NCBI RefSeq assembly: GCF_965224175.1
Contig: NZ_OZ245041.1
Span: 3,410,001-3,474,000 of the forward strand
Direction: 5' to 3'
Length of the DNA: 64,000 nt
Source of the DNA: Kordia sp965224175
GTDB lineage: Bacteria > Bacteroidota > Bacteroidia > Flavobacteriales > Flavobacteriaceae
Position numbers and translations under genes: made by a program. Of this stretch, positions 25,584-35,228 are shown piece after piece; within the stretch, counting starts at the first letter, position 1; each line of letters starts with the position of its first letter. Under the pieces are notes generated by a model. It saw nothing but the letters and a program-made list of their open reading frames with translations, was not told the origin of the DNA and did no database searches.

Positions 25584-27047
25584 ATGTTTTTTAATTCATT
25601 AGATTTTGCAATTTTTTTCCCAATTGTATTTGTTCTTTATTGGTTTTTTTCAAAAAACTTACGCCAAAGAAATTTTTTCATATTAGTTGCTAGTTATTTT
25701 TTCTACGGATTTTGGAACTGGAAATTCTTATCACTTATCATTATCAGTTCTTTTGTAGACTACTTTATTGGGAAAAAGCTATTTAAAGAAGAATCTCCCA
25801 AAAAGCGAAAAGTTCTATTATACTGTAGTTTACTGGTAAATTTAGGCTTTCTAATATACTTTAAATACTTCAATTTCTTTATAGAAAGTTTTGTAGATGC
25901 ATTCAGTCTATTTGGAAAAGAATTACAAATAGAAACTTTAAATATCATACTTCCAGTTGGTATAAGCTTTTACACCTTCCAAACACTTAGTTATACCATT
26001 GATATTTATAAAAAAAAGCTAGAGCCTACAAATGATATTATTGCCTTTTTTAGCTTTGTTGCCTTCTTTCCGCAATTAGTTGCTGGTCCTATAGAAAGAG
26101 CATCTCACTTACTTCCTCAATTTTTTAAGAAATATACTTTCAACTATGAGCAAGTAAAAAGTGGTATTTTATTGATGTTGTGGGGACTTTTTAAGAAAAT
26201 GGTCATTGCAGATAGGCTTGCAATTGTAGTAAATGAAACCTTCAATAATGTAAATGATTACGCTGGAATAGAATTTATTATTGGAACCATTTTCTTTGCA
26301 TTTCAAATTTACTGTGACTTCTCAGGATATTCAGATATAGCAATTGGAATATCTCGAACTATGGGATTTGACTTAATGAACAACTTTGAAAGACCTTATT
26401 TTTCGAAATCGATTACTGAATTCTGGCGAAGATGGCATATTTCACTGTCCACTTGGTTTAGAGACTACGTATATATTCCATTAGGAGGAAGTAGAAATGG
26501 AAAATATAGAACATACTTCAACTTATTTATGGTATTTTTTATAAGCGGAATATGGCATGGAGCTGCAATGACTTTTGTAATTTGGGGAGCAATACATGGA
26601 ATTATAATCGTGTTAGAAAAAGCTACAGGAAAAGTCAGGAAAAAAACTTTTGAATCCATAAAACTAGACAAAAGAAGTTTCTTCGGTAAAATATTTTTTA
26701 TTACCATCACATTTATCATTGTTTGTTTTGCATGGATCTTTTTTAGGGCAAATTCGTTAAGTGATTCTTTAATAATAATAGATCAGATATTCTCATTTGG
26801 ATCTTCAGGAAAGAGTATTACTTCTGAATTAGGAATGAATCAAGTAGAATTTTATGCTTCACTATTCTTTATTTTATTTATGCTTTCTTTTGAATGGAGT
26901 CATAAAAAATGGAATTTAAGTACACTATTGCAACGACAAAATACTTTTGTAAGATGGAGTTTTTACGCAGTTTCGGCAATTGTTATAATTATTTTAGGAG
27001 TATATGGTTCTTTTAACGAATCTGAATTTATATATTTTCAATTCTAA
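25584..27047 (+). CDS. MBOAT family O-acyltransferase, AlgI-like
   Basis: A 487-residue protein with about ten membrane helices. It has the MBOAT signatures WRRWHISLS (281-289) and SGIWHG with the likely catalytic His325. These membrane enzymes carry acyl groups across the membrane to acylate exported sugars, such as alginate acetylation by AlgI. The next gene, 3 bases away, encodes an SGNH-like partner, as in AlgI-AlgJ/X and DltB-DltD pairs. Inferred role: O-acetylation of the polysaccharide. The pair has its own promoter and is flanked by direct repeats of cysQ, so it may be an inserted cassette. Confidence 0.9.
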   Translation: MFFNSLDFAIFFPIVFVLYWFFSKNLRQRNFFILVASYFFYGFWNWKFLSLIIISSFVDYFIGKKLFKEESPKKRKVLLYCSLLVNLGFLIYFKYFNFFIESFVDAFSLFGKELQIETLNIILPVGISFYTFQTLSYTIDIYKKKLEPTNDIIAFFSFVAFFPQLVAGPIERASHLLPQFFKKYTFNYEQVKSGILLMLWGLFKKMVIADRLAIVVNETFNNVNDYAGIEFIIGTIFFAFQIYCDFSGYSDIAIGISRTMGFDLMNNFERPYFSKSITEFWRRWHISLSTWFRDYVYIPLGGSRNGKYRTYFNLFMVFFISGIWHGAAMTFVIWGAIHGIIIVLEKATGKVRKKTFESIKLDKRSFFGKIFFITITFIIVCFAWIFFRANSLSDSLIIIDQIFSFGSSGKSITSELGMNQVEFYASLFFILFMLSFEWSHKKWNLSTLLQRQNTFVRWSFYAVSAIVIIILGVYGSFNESEFIYFQF

Positions 27048-27050
27048 ATT

Positions 27051-28451
27051 ATGAAAAAACTATTTTTAAAATTATTGCTATTATCAATCATAGTTTTGGC
27101 GTTACTTCAACTTGGAAATACATTTTTCAAATCTCAGGAAGGTTCTGTAAAAACTTGGAAACAATTTTATGAGAATGATAAAGAAAAGTACGATATTATC
27201 ATTTCTGGAAACTCTATAGCATACTCTTCATTTATTCCTAAAGTAATGAATTCTAAATTGAGCGTAAGTACCTTCAATTTATCTAGTGCAGCAATAGGAA
27301 TTGAACAAGTATATTTTAATTTTAAAGAAACCATAAAACACAACAAACCACAATTATTTATTGTAGAAGCTCATGCTTTAGATGTAATTACAGTTAATAC
27401 TCCTAAAAGATTAAAATTTAACTATCAAAATATTGACGGACAAAAGTTTTCTATGAACAAACTAGAAAGTGTCTACAGTGTTTTCGATACCAAAAGCACT
27501 ATGGTTGAAGCAATGCTTCCTGTAGTTCGTAACCATAACAAATGGTCTGATCTTGAATTTTTGAAGAAAAATATAAACTACACGTATCGATTCAATCCTA
27601 ATCTTGGATATAAAAAGCTATCTACCAAAGGATACCGAGAAAGAATAAAAAAGACGATGGGAAAAATTCCTGAATCGTATGAAATTACAGAAGAAAACGA
27701 AACGTATTTAAAAAAGATAGTAGACTTATGTAATGAACAAAATATTAAGTTTTTATTGGTAAGAGCGCCACAAATAAAATATCAATCTAACACGGAACTT
27801 GTAAATCAGATATATAATAAAACCTCTAAGCTTTGTAAAAATTTAAATATTAGTTATTTAGATCTTAATAAAGACTACGAAAAGAATAAATTTAACGAAT
27901 CAGAGTTCTATGATGCATTGCATTTAAACACAACTGGAGCTACCAAAGCCACTGATTTACTGAGTGCGGAAATACACAAGACCTTTACACTTACTGCAAA
28001 CGAAAATATAGTTCGTAGCGACCCTAACTATTTCATTAAAAACAACAGCTATAAAACATTCAAAAAACTAATAGATACAACTTTTATTCCTGTTGAAGAT
28101 GTACTAATTGACCAAATATATGTAAAGCACTTGCAAGATGATGAATATAGTTTTTATATCTGTTTTAATAAAAACTCTAAAAAAGATAGAATTTCCGAAT
28201 ACAAACTTGCACTACAATTTGTTCCTACAAAAGCAAATGTTTCCAAGCTAAGTAATAAGAAAAATAGGAAAAAAGGAAGAATTAGTTTTGGTTCTCTAAC
28301 AACACCTTTAACAGAAACTTCCGATCAGTACATAAGAGTACTTGAACAGAAGAAAATAGACATTCCAGACTTTAAATCATTCATTGTTTATCTTTATAAA
28401 GACAAAGAGATTAGCAAGAAGAAGGTAATTAGAAACATAAATCTGAAATAA
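27051..28451 (+). CDS. SGNH/DltD-like partner of the acyltransferase
   Basis: A 466-residue protein with an N-terminal hydrophobic segment (about 4-22, signal anchor) and an exported body. Residues 53-55 read GNS, matching SGNH block I with Ser55, and DALH (Asp288, His291) matches block V. This is a likely Ser-Asp-His hydrolase/transferase triad. The C-terminal 150 residues are of unknown fold. It probably passes acyl groups from the MBOAT protein to the sugar in the periplasm. Only three bases separate the two genes. Confidence 0.75.
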   Translation: MKKLFLKLLLLSIIVLALLQLGNTFFKSQEGSVKTWKQFYENDKEKYDIIISGNSIAYSSFIPKVMNSKLSVSTFNLSSAAIGIEQVYFNFKETIKHNKPQLFIVEAHALDVITVNTPKRLKFNYQNIDGQKFSMNKLESVYSVFDTKSTMVEAMLPVVRNHNKWSDLEFLKKNINYTYRFNPNLGYKKLSTKGYRERIKKTMGKIPESYEITEENETYLKKIVDLCNEQNIKFLLVRAPQIKYQSNTELVNQIYNKTSKLCKNLNISYLDLNKDYEKNKFNESEFYDALHLNTTGATKATDLLSAEIHKTFTLTANENIVRSDPNYFIKNNSYKTFKKLIDTTFIPVEDVLIDQIYVKHLQDDEYSFYICFNKNSKKDRISEYKLALQFVPTKANVSKLSNKKNRKKGRISFGSLTTPLTETSDQYIRVLEQKKIDIPDFKSFIVYLYKDKEISKKKVIRNINLK

Positions 28452-28476
28452 ACTTTATAATGATTTTATTGATTCT

Positions 28477-28550
28477 AAACCAACGAACCACTAAAATACA
28501 ACAAGAAAAATCTACTAAATCCTTGGTTTCTTGTTCGAAAAATAGGATAA
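28477..28550 (+). pseudogene. Remnant of cysQ 3' end, direct repeat copy 2
   Basis: Without gaps this 74-base stretch matches the last 74 bases of cysQ (25293-25366) except at 7 sites. All seven put A or T (or the transition partner) in the copy, and the frame encodes the same ending, NPWFLVRKIG then stop. No cysQ sequence beyond this remains, so it is not a functional gene. It most likely marks a past recombination that placed the MBOAT pair between two cysQ ends. Confidence 0.8.
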
Positions 28551-28557
28551 AATAAAA

Positions 28558-28592
28558 GGGGATAAAACCCTTGCAAAAAAGGGTATTTCCCC
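28558..28592 (+). terminator. Hairpin after the cysQ remnant
   Basis: GGGGA pairs with TCCCC and ACCCTT with AAGGGT around a short A-rich loop. It resembles the hairpin after intact cysQ, suggesting the duplication included the terminator. No T-tract follows, so termination may be weak or it may be an attenuator. Confidence 0.45.
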
Positions 28593-28655
28593 ATTAAAGT
28601 CAATTATTTCCTAGTGTTAAAATTTATAGCTAGTTTTGCAGCGAATAATAGCACT

Positions 28656-29651
28656 ATGTACCAAGAAGCATATCATCACGAACCGCTAGAAAATTACAGT
28701 TTTTTAATTACTGGTGGAGCAGGATTTATAGGATCAAATTTAGTAGAATACTTATTAAAGCACAACGCTAAAAAAGTTCGTGTATTAGACAACTTATCTA
28801 CAGGTTTCAAACACAATATTGAGGAATTTGAGTCACATCCAAATTTCGAATTCATATTAGGAGATATCAGAGACGTAGAAATGTGTAAAACTGCTGTTCA
28901 CGAAATGGACTTTGTGTTGCATCAAGCTGCTTTAGGTTCGGTGCCAAGATCATTCAACGATCCAATCTCTACAAATGCTGTAAACATTTCAGGTTTTTTA
29001 AACATGTTAATCGCTTCGCGAGATGCAGGTGTAAAAAGAATGGTATACGCAGCTTCTTCCAGTACTTATGGTGACAGCAAAACATTGCCAAAGCAAGAAG
29101 AAATCATAGGAAATCCACTATCTCCATATGCAATCACAAAATATGTGAACGAATTATATGCAGATAATATCTCAAAGCACTTTGACTTTCATTCGGTAGG
29201 ATTGCGTTACTTTAACGTTTTTGGACCAAAACAAAATGTAAAAGGTGCATATGCAGCGGTAATTCCATTATTTTTCAATGCAGGAATACATAACACAAAA
29301 GTAACCATCAATGGTGATGGAAATCAAACAAGAGATTTTACTTTTATCGAAAATGTAGTGCAGGCAAATCTAAAATCAGTATTTGCAGAAATTACAAAGC
29401 ACGAAGTAGTAAATGTGGCAGTTGGCGATCGCATCAGTGTAAACGATTTGTGGAATAACATCAAAGAAATTACACAAAGTACTACCAAAGCTTCTCATGG
29501 AGAAAGTAGAATAGGTGATGTGCGCGATTCATTGGCAGATATTACAAAAGCAAAAACAATACTAAAATATAATCCTAAATATACCGTACGCGATGGTTTG
29601 ACAATTACGTACGATTTTTTCAAAAAGCAAGCGGAAGCAAATGACAAATAA
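28656..29651 (+). CDS. wbpP: UDP-N-acetylglucosamine 4-epimerase, WbpP/TviC-like
   Basis: I choose ATG 28656; a GTG at 28614 would add 14 residues that look unlike the family. The 331-residue SDR enzyme has TGGAGFIGSN near residue 18, LDNLSTG, AASSSTYGD, and the Tyr-Lys motif YAITK. Family members interconvert UDP-GlcNAc and UDP-GalNAc, or their uronic acids. The next gene is a matching dehydrogenase overlapping by 11 bases, as in WbpP-WbpO and TviC-TviB pairs. The expected product is UDP-GalNAc, then UDP-GalNAcA. Confidence 0.85.
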   Translation: MYQEAYHHEPLENYSFLITGGAGFIGSNLVEYLLKHNAKKVRVLDNLSTGFKHNIEEFESHPNFEFILGDIRDVEMCKTAVHEMDFVLHQAALGSVPRSFNDPISTNAVNISGFLNMLIASRDAGVKRMVYAASSSTYGDSKTLPKQEEIIGNPLSPYAITKYVNELYADNISKHFDFHSVGLRYFNVFGPKQNVKGAYAAVIPLFFNAGIHNTKVTINGDGNQTRDFTFIENVVQANLKSVFAEITKHEVVNVAVGDRISVNDLWNNIKEITQSTTKASHGESRIGDVRDSLADITKAKTILKYNPKYTVRDGLTITYDFFKKQAEANDK

Positions 29652-30900
29652 GGTAATCTCTATAATAGGTTTAGGATACGTTGGATTGCCACTTGCGGTT
29701 GAATTCAGTAAAAAAGGATATCAAGTCATAGGATTTGATATCAACCAAGAGCGAATTCAAGATTTACAACAAGGAAACGATCATACACTAGAAGTAAGCA
29801 CAGAAGAACTAAAAGAAGCTGCTACTTTACAATACACAAACAAAGCAGAAGACATTGCACAAGCTAATGTGTATATTGTAACCGTTCCGACACCAATTAC
29901 AGATCATAAATTTCCAGATTTAAAACCCTTAGAAGCTGCATCAAACTTAGTCGGTTCAGTATTAAGTAAAGATGATATTGTCATCTACGAATCTACAGTA
30001 TTTCCGGGTTGTACCGAAGAAGTTTGTGTGCCGATTTTGGAAGCACAAAGTCAATTGGTTTTTAATGTAGATTTTTTCTGCGGATATTCTCCTGAAAGAA
30101 TCAATCCGGGAGATAAAAAACACAGAGTTAACAATATTGTCAAAGTAACTTCAGGAAGTACGCCAGAAATTGCAGAAACTATTGATGAATTATATAAAAG
30201 TATCATTACGGTAGGGACCTTCAAAGCAACATCTATAAAAGTAGCAGAAGCAGCCAAAGTGATAGAAAACTCACAGCGTGATATCAACATTGCGTTTGTA
30301 AACGAACTAGCGTTAATATTTGGCAAGCTAGGCATTGATACGCATGAAGTATTAGAAGCTGCAGGCACCAAATGGAATTTCTTGCCATTTACACCTGGTT
30401 TGGTTGGCGGACACTGTATAGGAGTTGATCCATACTACCTAACACACAAAGCAAAAAGCGTAGGATACATTCCGCAAGTCATCTTAGCTGGAAGAAAAAT
30501 AAATGATAACATGGGGAAATACATCGCAGAACGTGTTGTAAAACTCATGATTAAACAAGGAAAACTAATCAAAGGAGCAAAAGTGACCATTTTAGGAATC
30601 ACATTTAAAGAAAATTGCCCTGACATTAGAAATACACGAGTAATTGACATAGTACAAGAACTTGAAGAATATGGGATTGAAGTTGAGGTATTTGACGATA
30701 ACGTAGACGCTTCAGAAGTAAAAAAGGAATATAATATTGACTTAGTTTCATCGATTTCTAATGACACTAGGGCGATTATTTTGGCAGTTGCGCATAAAAG
30801 TTTCAATAAAATTGATGTAACTCCCTTTTTTAAAGATGGATGTATTATTTTTGACGCGAAAAATTTCCTCCCAAAACCAATTGTGACAGAAAGATTATAG
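29641..30900 (+). CDS. wbpO: UDP-N-acetyl-hexosamine dehydrogenase, WbpO/TviB-like
   Basis: A 419-residue UDP-sugar 6-dehydrogenase. The N-terminal NAD domain begins with IIGLGYVGLPLAVEF. The catalytic Cys is in VGGHCIGVDPYYLTHKA, and the C-terminal sugar-binding domain follows. The sequence around SPERINPGD and AGTKWNFLPF is the type seen in WbpO/TviB rather than in Ugd. It oxidises C6 of UDP-GalNAc or UDP-GlcNAc to the uronic acid with two NAD. It overlaps the epimerase gene, so the pair works as one module. Confidence 0.87.
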   Translation: MTNKVISIIGLGYVGLPLAVEFSKKGYQVIGFDINQERIQDLQQGNDHTLEVSTEELKEAATLQYTNKAEDIAQANVYIVTVPTPITDHKFPDLKPLEAASNLVGSVLSKDDIVIYESTVFPGCTEEVCVPILEAQSQLVFNVDFFCGYSPERINPGDKKHRVNNIVKVTSGSTPEIAETIDELYKSIITVGTFKATSIKVAEAAKVIENSQRDINIAFVNELALIFGKLGIDTHEVLEAAGTKWNFLPFTPGLVGGHCIGVDPYYLTHKAKSVGYIPQVILAGRKINDNMGKYIAERVVKLMIKQGKLIKGAKVTILGITFKENCPDIRNTRVIDIVQELEEYGIEVEVFDDNVDASEVKKEYNIDLVSSISNDTRAIILAVAHKSFNKIDVTPFFKDGCIIFDAKNFLPKPIVTERL

Positions 30901-30929
30901 CCGTTAGAACAATAAAATAACAAGAACCG

Positions 30930-32054
30930 ATGAAAAAAAACCTTATTGTATTTGGTACACGACCGGAAGCTATTAAAATGGCGCCACTGGTAAAGGAATT
31001 TTTAAAACACCAAGACACTTTTGAAACAAAAGTTTGTATCACGGCTCAGCATAGAGAAATGCTGGATCAAGTACTATCATTTTTTGAAATAACACCAGAC
31101 TATGATTTAGACTTGATGAAGCCAAACCAAAACTTGTATGGTTTAACTTCAGATATCATCATGAATTTAAAACCTGTATTGGAAGAGTTTCAGCCAGACT
31201 ACGTATACGTTCATGGAGATACAACAACAACAATGGCAACGAGTATTGCAGCTTTTTATTCGGGAGCAAAAGTATGTCACGTTGAAGCAGGATTGCGTAC
31301 TTTTAATAAAAGATCACCTTTCCCAGAAGAAATCAACAGATGTGTTACAGGAAGTATCTGTGACTATCACTTCTCACCAACAGAAACTTCAAAGAAAAAT
31401 CTGCTAAACGAAAATGTAGCAGACGAAAACATATTAATTACAGGAAACACGGTAATTGATGCGTTACACTTTAGCGCTGACAAAGTAAAATCGGAAGGAT
31501 TCGAAGATCAAGAAATCGAAGACGTAAAAGAAGTTTTAGACACTTCTAAACGATTAATTTTAGTTACAGGACACCGTAGAGAAAATCATGGACAAGGATT
31601 TATCAATATTTGTACGGCTTTAAAGCAAATTGCATTAGATCATCCTGATACACAAATTATTTATCCTGTACACTTAAATCCTAACGTACAAAAACCCGTA
31701 TACGAATTATTAGCAGACATAGACAATGTAAAGCTTATCAATCCGTTATCTTATCCGGCGTTTGTTTGGCTTATGGATAAATCTAGCTTAATTATAACAG
31801 ATAGTGGTGGTGTTCAAGAAGAAGCACCAAGTTTAGGAAAACCAGTATTGGTAATGCGTGATACTACAGAACGTCCAGAAGCTGTAGATGCAGGAACCGT
31901 ATTATTGGTAGGAACAAATACCGAAAAAATTATCAGTGAAGCTAACAAATTACTAACAGACGAATCTGCTTATCACAAAATGAGTAAACTACACAATCCT
32001 TATGGAGATGGAACAGCTTGTGATAAGATCGTAAAATACATGTCAAAATTATAA
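30930..32054 (+). CDS. wecB: UDP-N-acetylglucosamine 2-epimerase (non-hydrolysing)
   Basis: A 374-residue GT-B fold enzyme converting UDP-GlcNAc to UDP-ManNAc. Motifs: FGTRPEAIKMAP at the N-terminus, QHREMLDQ, HGDTTTTMA, HVEAGLRT, TGHRRENHGQG, and DSGGVQEEAPSLGKPVLVMR. It starts 29 bases after the WbpO-like gene and is followed 9 bases later by wecC. Together they produce UDP-ManNAcA. Confidence 0.95.
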   Translation: MKKNLIVFGTRPEAIKMAPLVKEFLKHQDTFETKVCITAQHREMLDQVLSFFEITPDYDLDLMKPNQNLYGLTSDIIMNLKPVLEEFQPDYVYVHGDTTTTMATSIAAFYSGAKVCHVEAGLRTFNKRSPFPEEINRCVTGSICDYHFSPTETSKKNLLNENVADENILITGNTVIDALHFSADKVKSEGFEDQEIEDVKEVLDTSKRLILVTGHRRENHGQGFINICTALKQIALDHPDTQIIYPVHLNPNVQKPVYELLADIDNVKLINPLSYPAFVWLMDKSSLIITDSGGVQEEAPSLGKPVLVMRDTTERPEAVDAGTVLLVGTNTEKIISEANKLLTDESAYHKMSKLHNPYGDGTACDKIVKYMSKL

Positions 32055-32063
32055 TACAGAATC

Positions 32064-33266
32064 ATGGCGAATAAACCAAGTGTTGTTATGGTAGGTCTAG
32101 GATATATTGGACTTCCTACCGCAGCGTTAATTGCAAGTAGAGAAATTAAAGTAACAGGAGTTGATATTCATCAACATGTAGTAGATACTATTAACAAAGG
32201 AGAAATTCATATTGTTGAACCAGATTTAGATGGTTTAGTACACAAAGTAGTAAAAGACGGATATTTAACAGCGAGTACATCTCCAGTGGAAGCCGATGTA
32301 TATTTAATCGCAGTTCCAACGCCATTTAAAGGTGATCACGAACCAGATATTTCGTATGTAGAATCGGCAACAAGAGCATTGTTACCAACACTAAAAGAAG
32401 GTGCTTTGGTAATTGTAGAATCTACAAGTCCAGTAGGAACTACTGAAAAAATGCAAGCTGTTATTGAAGCTGAACGTCCAGAATTGAAAGGTAAAATATA
32501 TATGGCATACTGCCCAGAGCGTGTATTGCCAGGAAATGTTATTTACGAATTAGAACACAACGATAGAGCTATTGGTGGAATTGATGAAGCTTCTACTGAA
32601 AAAGCGGTTGAGTTTTATAGACATTTTGTAAAAGGAACATTACACAAAACAAATGCAAAAACTGCAGAAATGTGTAAGTTGGTTGAAAACTCATCAAGAG
32701 ACGTTCAAATTGCCTTTGCTAACGAACTTTCTATGATTTGTGATGATGCAGGAATCAATGTTTGGGAATTAATCAATTTAGCCAACAAACATCCAAGAGT
32801 AAACATTTTACAACCAGGAACAGGAGTTGGTGGACATTGTATCGCAGTAGATCCATGGTTTATTGTGTCAGAATTTCCAAAGCAAGCAAAAATCATTCGT
32901 TCTGCAAGAGAAATTAACAATTACAAGACAGAGTGGGCGATTGAAAAAGTAAAAAGCACAGCTTTACAGTTTAAAATAGATAATGGTAGAGATGCAAAAA
33001 TTGCGTGTATGGGATTGGCATTCAAACCAAACATTGACGATTTGCGTGAATCACCAGCTTTATTAGTAACGGAAACACTCATTAAAGACGGTTTCAATGT
33101 ATTGGCAGTAGAGCCAAACGTAAAGTCTCATAAAACCATTGAGATACATTCTATGGAAGATGCTCTCCAACAAGCAGATATTATTGTATATTTGGTTGCA
33201 CACAGAGAGTTTTTTAGTATCGAAAAAGTAAAAGAAACTTTAGATTTTTGTGGAGTTTATAAATAA
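32064..33266 (+). CDS. wecC: UDP-N-acetyl-D-mannosamine dehydrogenase
   Basis: A 400-residue UDP-sugar 6-dehydrogenase with an N-terminal VGLGYIGLPTAAL NAD motif, VESTSPVGTT, YCPERVLPGN, the catalytic Cys in GVGGHCIAVDPWF, and a C-terminal domain with AFKPNIDDLRESPA. These residues match WecC rather than Ugd. It oxidises UDP-ManNAc to UDP-ManNAcA. Pairing with wecB directly upstream supports this. It is one of three UDP-sugar dehydrogenases in this locus. Confidence 0.93.
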   Translation: MANKPSVVMVGLGYIGLPTAALIASREIKVTGVDIHQHVVDTINKGEIHIVEPDLDGLVHKVVKDGYLTASTSPVEADVYLIAVPTPFKGDHEPDISYVESATRALLPTLKEGALVIVESTSPVGTTEKMQAVIEAERPELKGKIYMAYCPERVLPGNVIYELEHNDRAIGGIDEASTEKAVEFYRHFVKGTLHKTNAKTAEMCKLVENSSRDVQIAFANELSMICDDAGINVWELINLANKHPRVNILQPGTGVGGHCIAVDPWFIVSEFPKQAKIIRSAREINNYKTEWAIEKVKSTALQFKIDNGRDAKIACMGLAFKPNIDDLRESPALLVTETLIKDGFNVLAVEPNVKSHKTIEIHSMEDALQQADIIVYLVAHREFFSIEKVKETLDFCGVYK

Positions 33267-33282
33267 AAATAGAATATCAATT

Positions 33283-33840
33283 ATGAAAAAAGTAATTTGG
33301 ATTTTATTACTTGTTGTAACATTTACAGCTTGTAAAGATGAAAAAAAGAAAGATACACCAGTTGTTGATACCCCTAAAAAAGAAGAAGTTGTAAAAGAAC
33401 CAGCTAAAACGTATCCAAAGGTAGAAAAGAAATATGCAGTTGATATGGATATGATTTTTGAGAAAGGATATCTTTTTGACGAAAAAATTCAGTTAGAAGA
33501 AATTGCAGTTATTCCAGGAGAAAAAGCAAATACATACGATCTTATTATGTTTTTCAATGATAAAGCAACAGATTATGAAGCTTTAGAAAAATATAAAGTA
33601 GGACTTATTTTATATCCAAAGGATCCAAGTAAATTAGCATCTGCTAAAGATAAAGCAGCAAAAAAGAAAAAATTTGGAAAGCCTGCTAAGGTAAAAATGT
33701 TAGATAACGAGCATGTTGTAGTGTTAGATAATATTAAAATTATGCCTAAAGATTTTAAGCAAGTACGATTATATCTTTACGATTCTAATGGTGTATTAAA
33801 TAAAAACTTCTTGAAGTTAGCAAACGTAGTTTTTCCTTAA
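33283..33840 (+). CDS. Lipoprotein of unknown function in the polysaccharide locus
   Basis: I choose ATG 33283, which gives a proper lipoprotein signal with lipobox TFTAC; a start at 33250 would overlap wecC and put 11 residues before it. The 185-residue protein has an acid/base-rich Lys-Glu linker (DEKKKDTPVV to VVKEPAKTYPKVEKK), then a compact domain of about 130 residues rich in beta strand. I do not recognise the family. A lipid-anchored envelope protein within a Wzx/Wzy locus may help assembly or anchoring of the glycan. Confidence 0.65.
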   Translation: MKKVIWILLLVVTFTACKDEKKKDTPVVDTPKKEEVVKEPAKTYPKVEKKYAVDMDMIFEKGYLFDEKIQLEEIAVIPGEKANTYDLIMFFNDKATDYEALEKYKVGLILYPKDPSKLASAKDKAAKKKKFGKPAKVKMLDNEHVVVLDNIKIMPKDFKQVRLYLYDSNGVLNKNFLKLANVVFP

Positions 33841-33863
33841 ATAACCTATAAATACTAAGAATC

Positions 33864-35228
33864 TTGCTAAGATTTGAAAAATATCCGTTAGTTATACTAA
33901 CATTAATTTTTATTGGAGTAGTTGTATCTTTTTTCTTTACAAATGATTTTGCATTTGAATTTGAAGGATACAACTACTTGATTTTTCAGGTTCTTTTGTT
34001 TGTCTTAGTTTTTGTGCTAAAAGATCAAGGAGTTAAGTTCTTACTTTCTCCAAGTTTTATAGCAGTTTCATATGTAAATATAAATTTTTGGTTAGGGAGT
34101 TACGTTTTTAAAACGGGAAATGTTTTTACCAGGCTACTTCCTACCTTTGATGCATGGGAAAATTACGATCATCGCATTTTTTTTTTCAACGCCATAAATT
34201 TTCTCATCATACTCTCTTACTTCTTAACGATTAACTTAAGACTCAAAAGACGAAAACTACCTATTTTATTAGACATAAAAAGGATCAATCCTAAAAAATT
34301 GTTCCTAGCAACAGTAGTAATCTTTTTACTAATATCACCTTTCAAGTTTCCTTTTTCTATTGTCTTTAAAAGTTTACTTGCAATTATAATGTTTACATTA
34401 ATCTCACAACGTTTTTCGTTAAGAAAACGAATTTTCTTTTATGTGTTGATTATCTTTATCTTTGTATTGTTTTCATCTCATAGCAAGCGAGAAGCCATCT
34501 TTTTGCTTTTACCTATTTTCCTTCTAGAATCGTATAAAATAAGAATTAAGTTATCTATAAAACTGTTTTTAAAAGTTTTTGTAGCGAGCTTTTTACTTCT
34601 ATATGCAATTATAGCAATGTCTATATTAAGAGGTTATGGAGGTTACAAAGTAGATAACTTTTATGATGCGTCTGGGCATGTATTTGATTATATGACGTCG
34701 CACTTTTTTATGCCAGCCATTGTAAACAATTTAGAAATTTCATCTACTTATTTGCACTCTAACAATTCAGTAGAATACCTAGAAGAAGGAAAAATGGATT
34801 ATTTATATGGTGAAACATTTATAAAACCATTATTTATATTTTTCCCTAGAAGCATAATTACAAAGCCTAAAAGTTCTATTGGCTACTATACAGAAACGCA
34901 TGATCCCGAATTTCGAGCCAAAGGAGGTTCGTTTCCCATAAGTATTCAGTCAGAATTCTATCTAAATTTCGGAATATACTCGCTATTACTCATTGTGCCA
35001 TTTTTTATGATTTTTAATATGATGTATAAAACCATATTGATTATGATTAAAAATCGGGAGATCATTAATTTTGCGTATGCCTTATATATCTATCAGATTT
35101 TTTTAAGCTTGGTAAGAGGTTCAGGACTTGACATATTTTTAGTATACACCATCTTTTTATTGTTCTTCTTTTTCTTGTACAAAACAAGTATTAAAGTATT
35201 TACCTTGCCTTTACATGTTAAAGTTTAA
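33864..35228 (+). CDS. Wzy-like polysaccharide polymerase (first)
   Basis: A 454-residue integral membrane protein with about ten to twelve helices and a large periplasmic loop (roughly residues 265-370) bearing the FPRSIITKPKSSIGYYTETHDP stretch in shorter pieces. This is the layout of O-antigen polymerases, and that loop resembles the family with Pfam name O-antigen polysaccharide polymerase Wzy. The start is TTG at 33864, 23 bases after the lipoprotein gene; no ATG nearby fits. It overlaps the next gene by 14 bases, and the exact linkage formed is unknown. Confidence 0.65.
   Translation: MLRFEKYPLVILTLIFIGVVVSFFFTNDFAFEFEGYNYLIFQVLLFVLVFVLKDQGVKFLLSPSFIAVSYVNINFWLGSYVFKTGNVFTRLLPTFDAWENYDHRIFFFNAINFLIILSYFLTINLRLKRRKLPILLDIKRINPKKLFLATVVIFLLISPFKFPFSIVFKSLLAIIMFTLISQRFSLRKRIFFYVLIIFIFVLFSSHSKREAIFLLLPIFLLESYKIRIKLSIKLFLKVFVASFLLLYAIIAMSILRGYGGYKVDNFYDASGHVFDYMTSHFFMPAIVNNLEISSTYLHSNNSVEYLEEGKMDYLYGETFIKPLFIFFPRSIITKPKSSIGYYTETHDPEFRAKGGSFPISIQSEFYLNFGIYSLLLIVPFFMIFNMMYKTILIMIKNREIINFAYALYIYQIFLSLVRGSGLDIFLVYTIFLLFFFFLYKTSIKVFTLPLHVKV

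Noticed and set aside
25293..28550. Transposon ends explaining the direct repeats
   Set aside because: The repeats are coding, direct, and end with a stop and terminator; no transposase or inverted ends are present.
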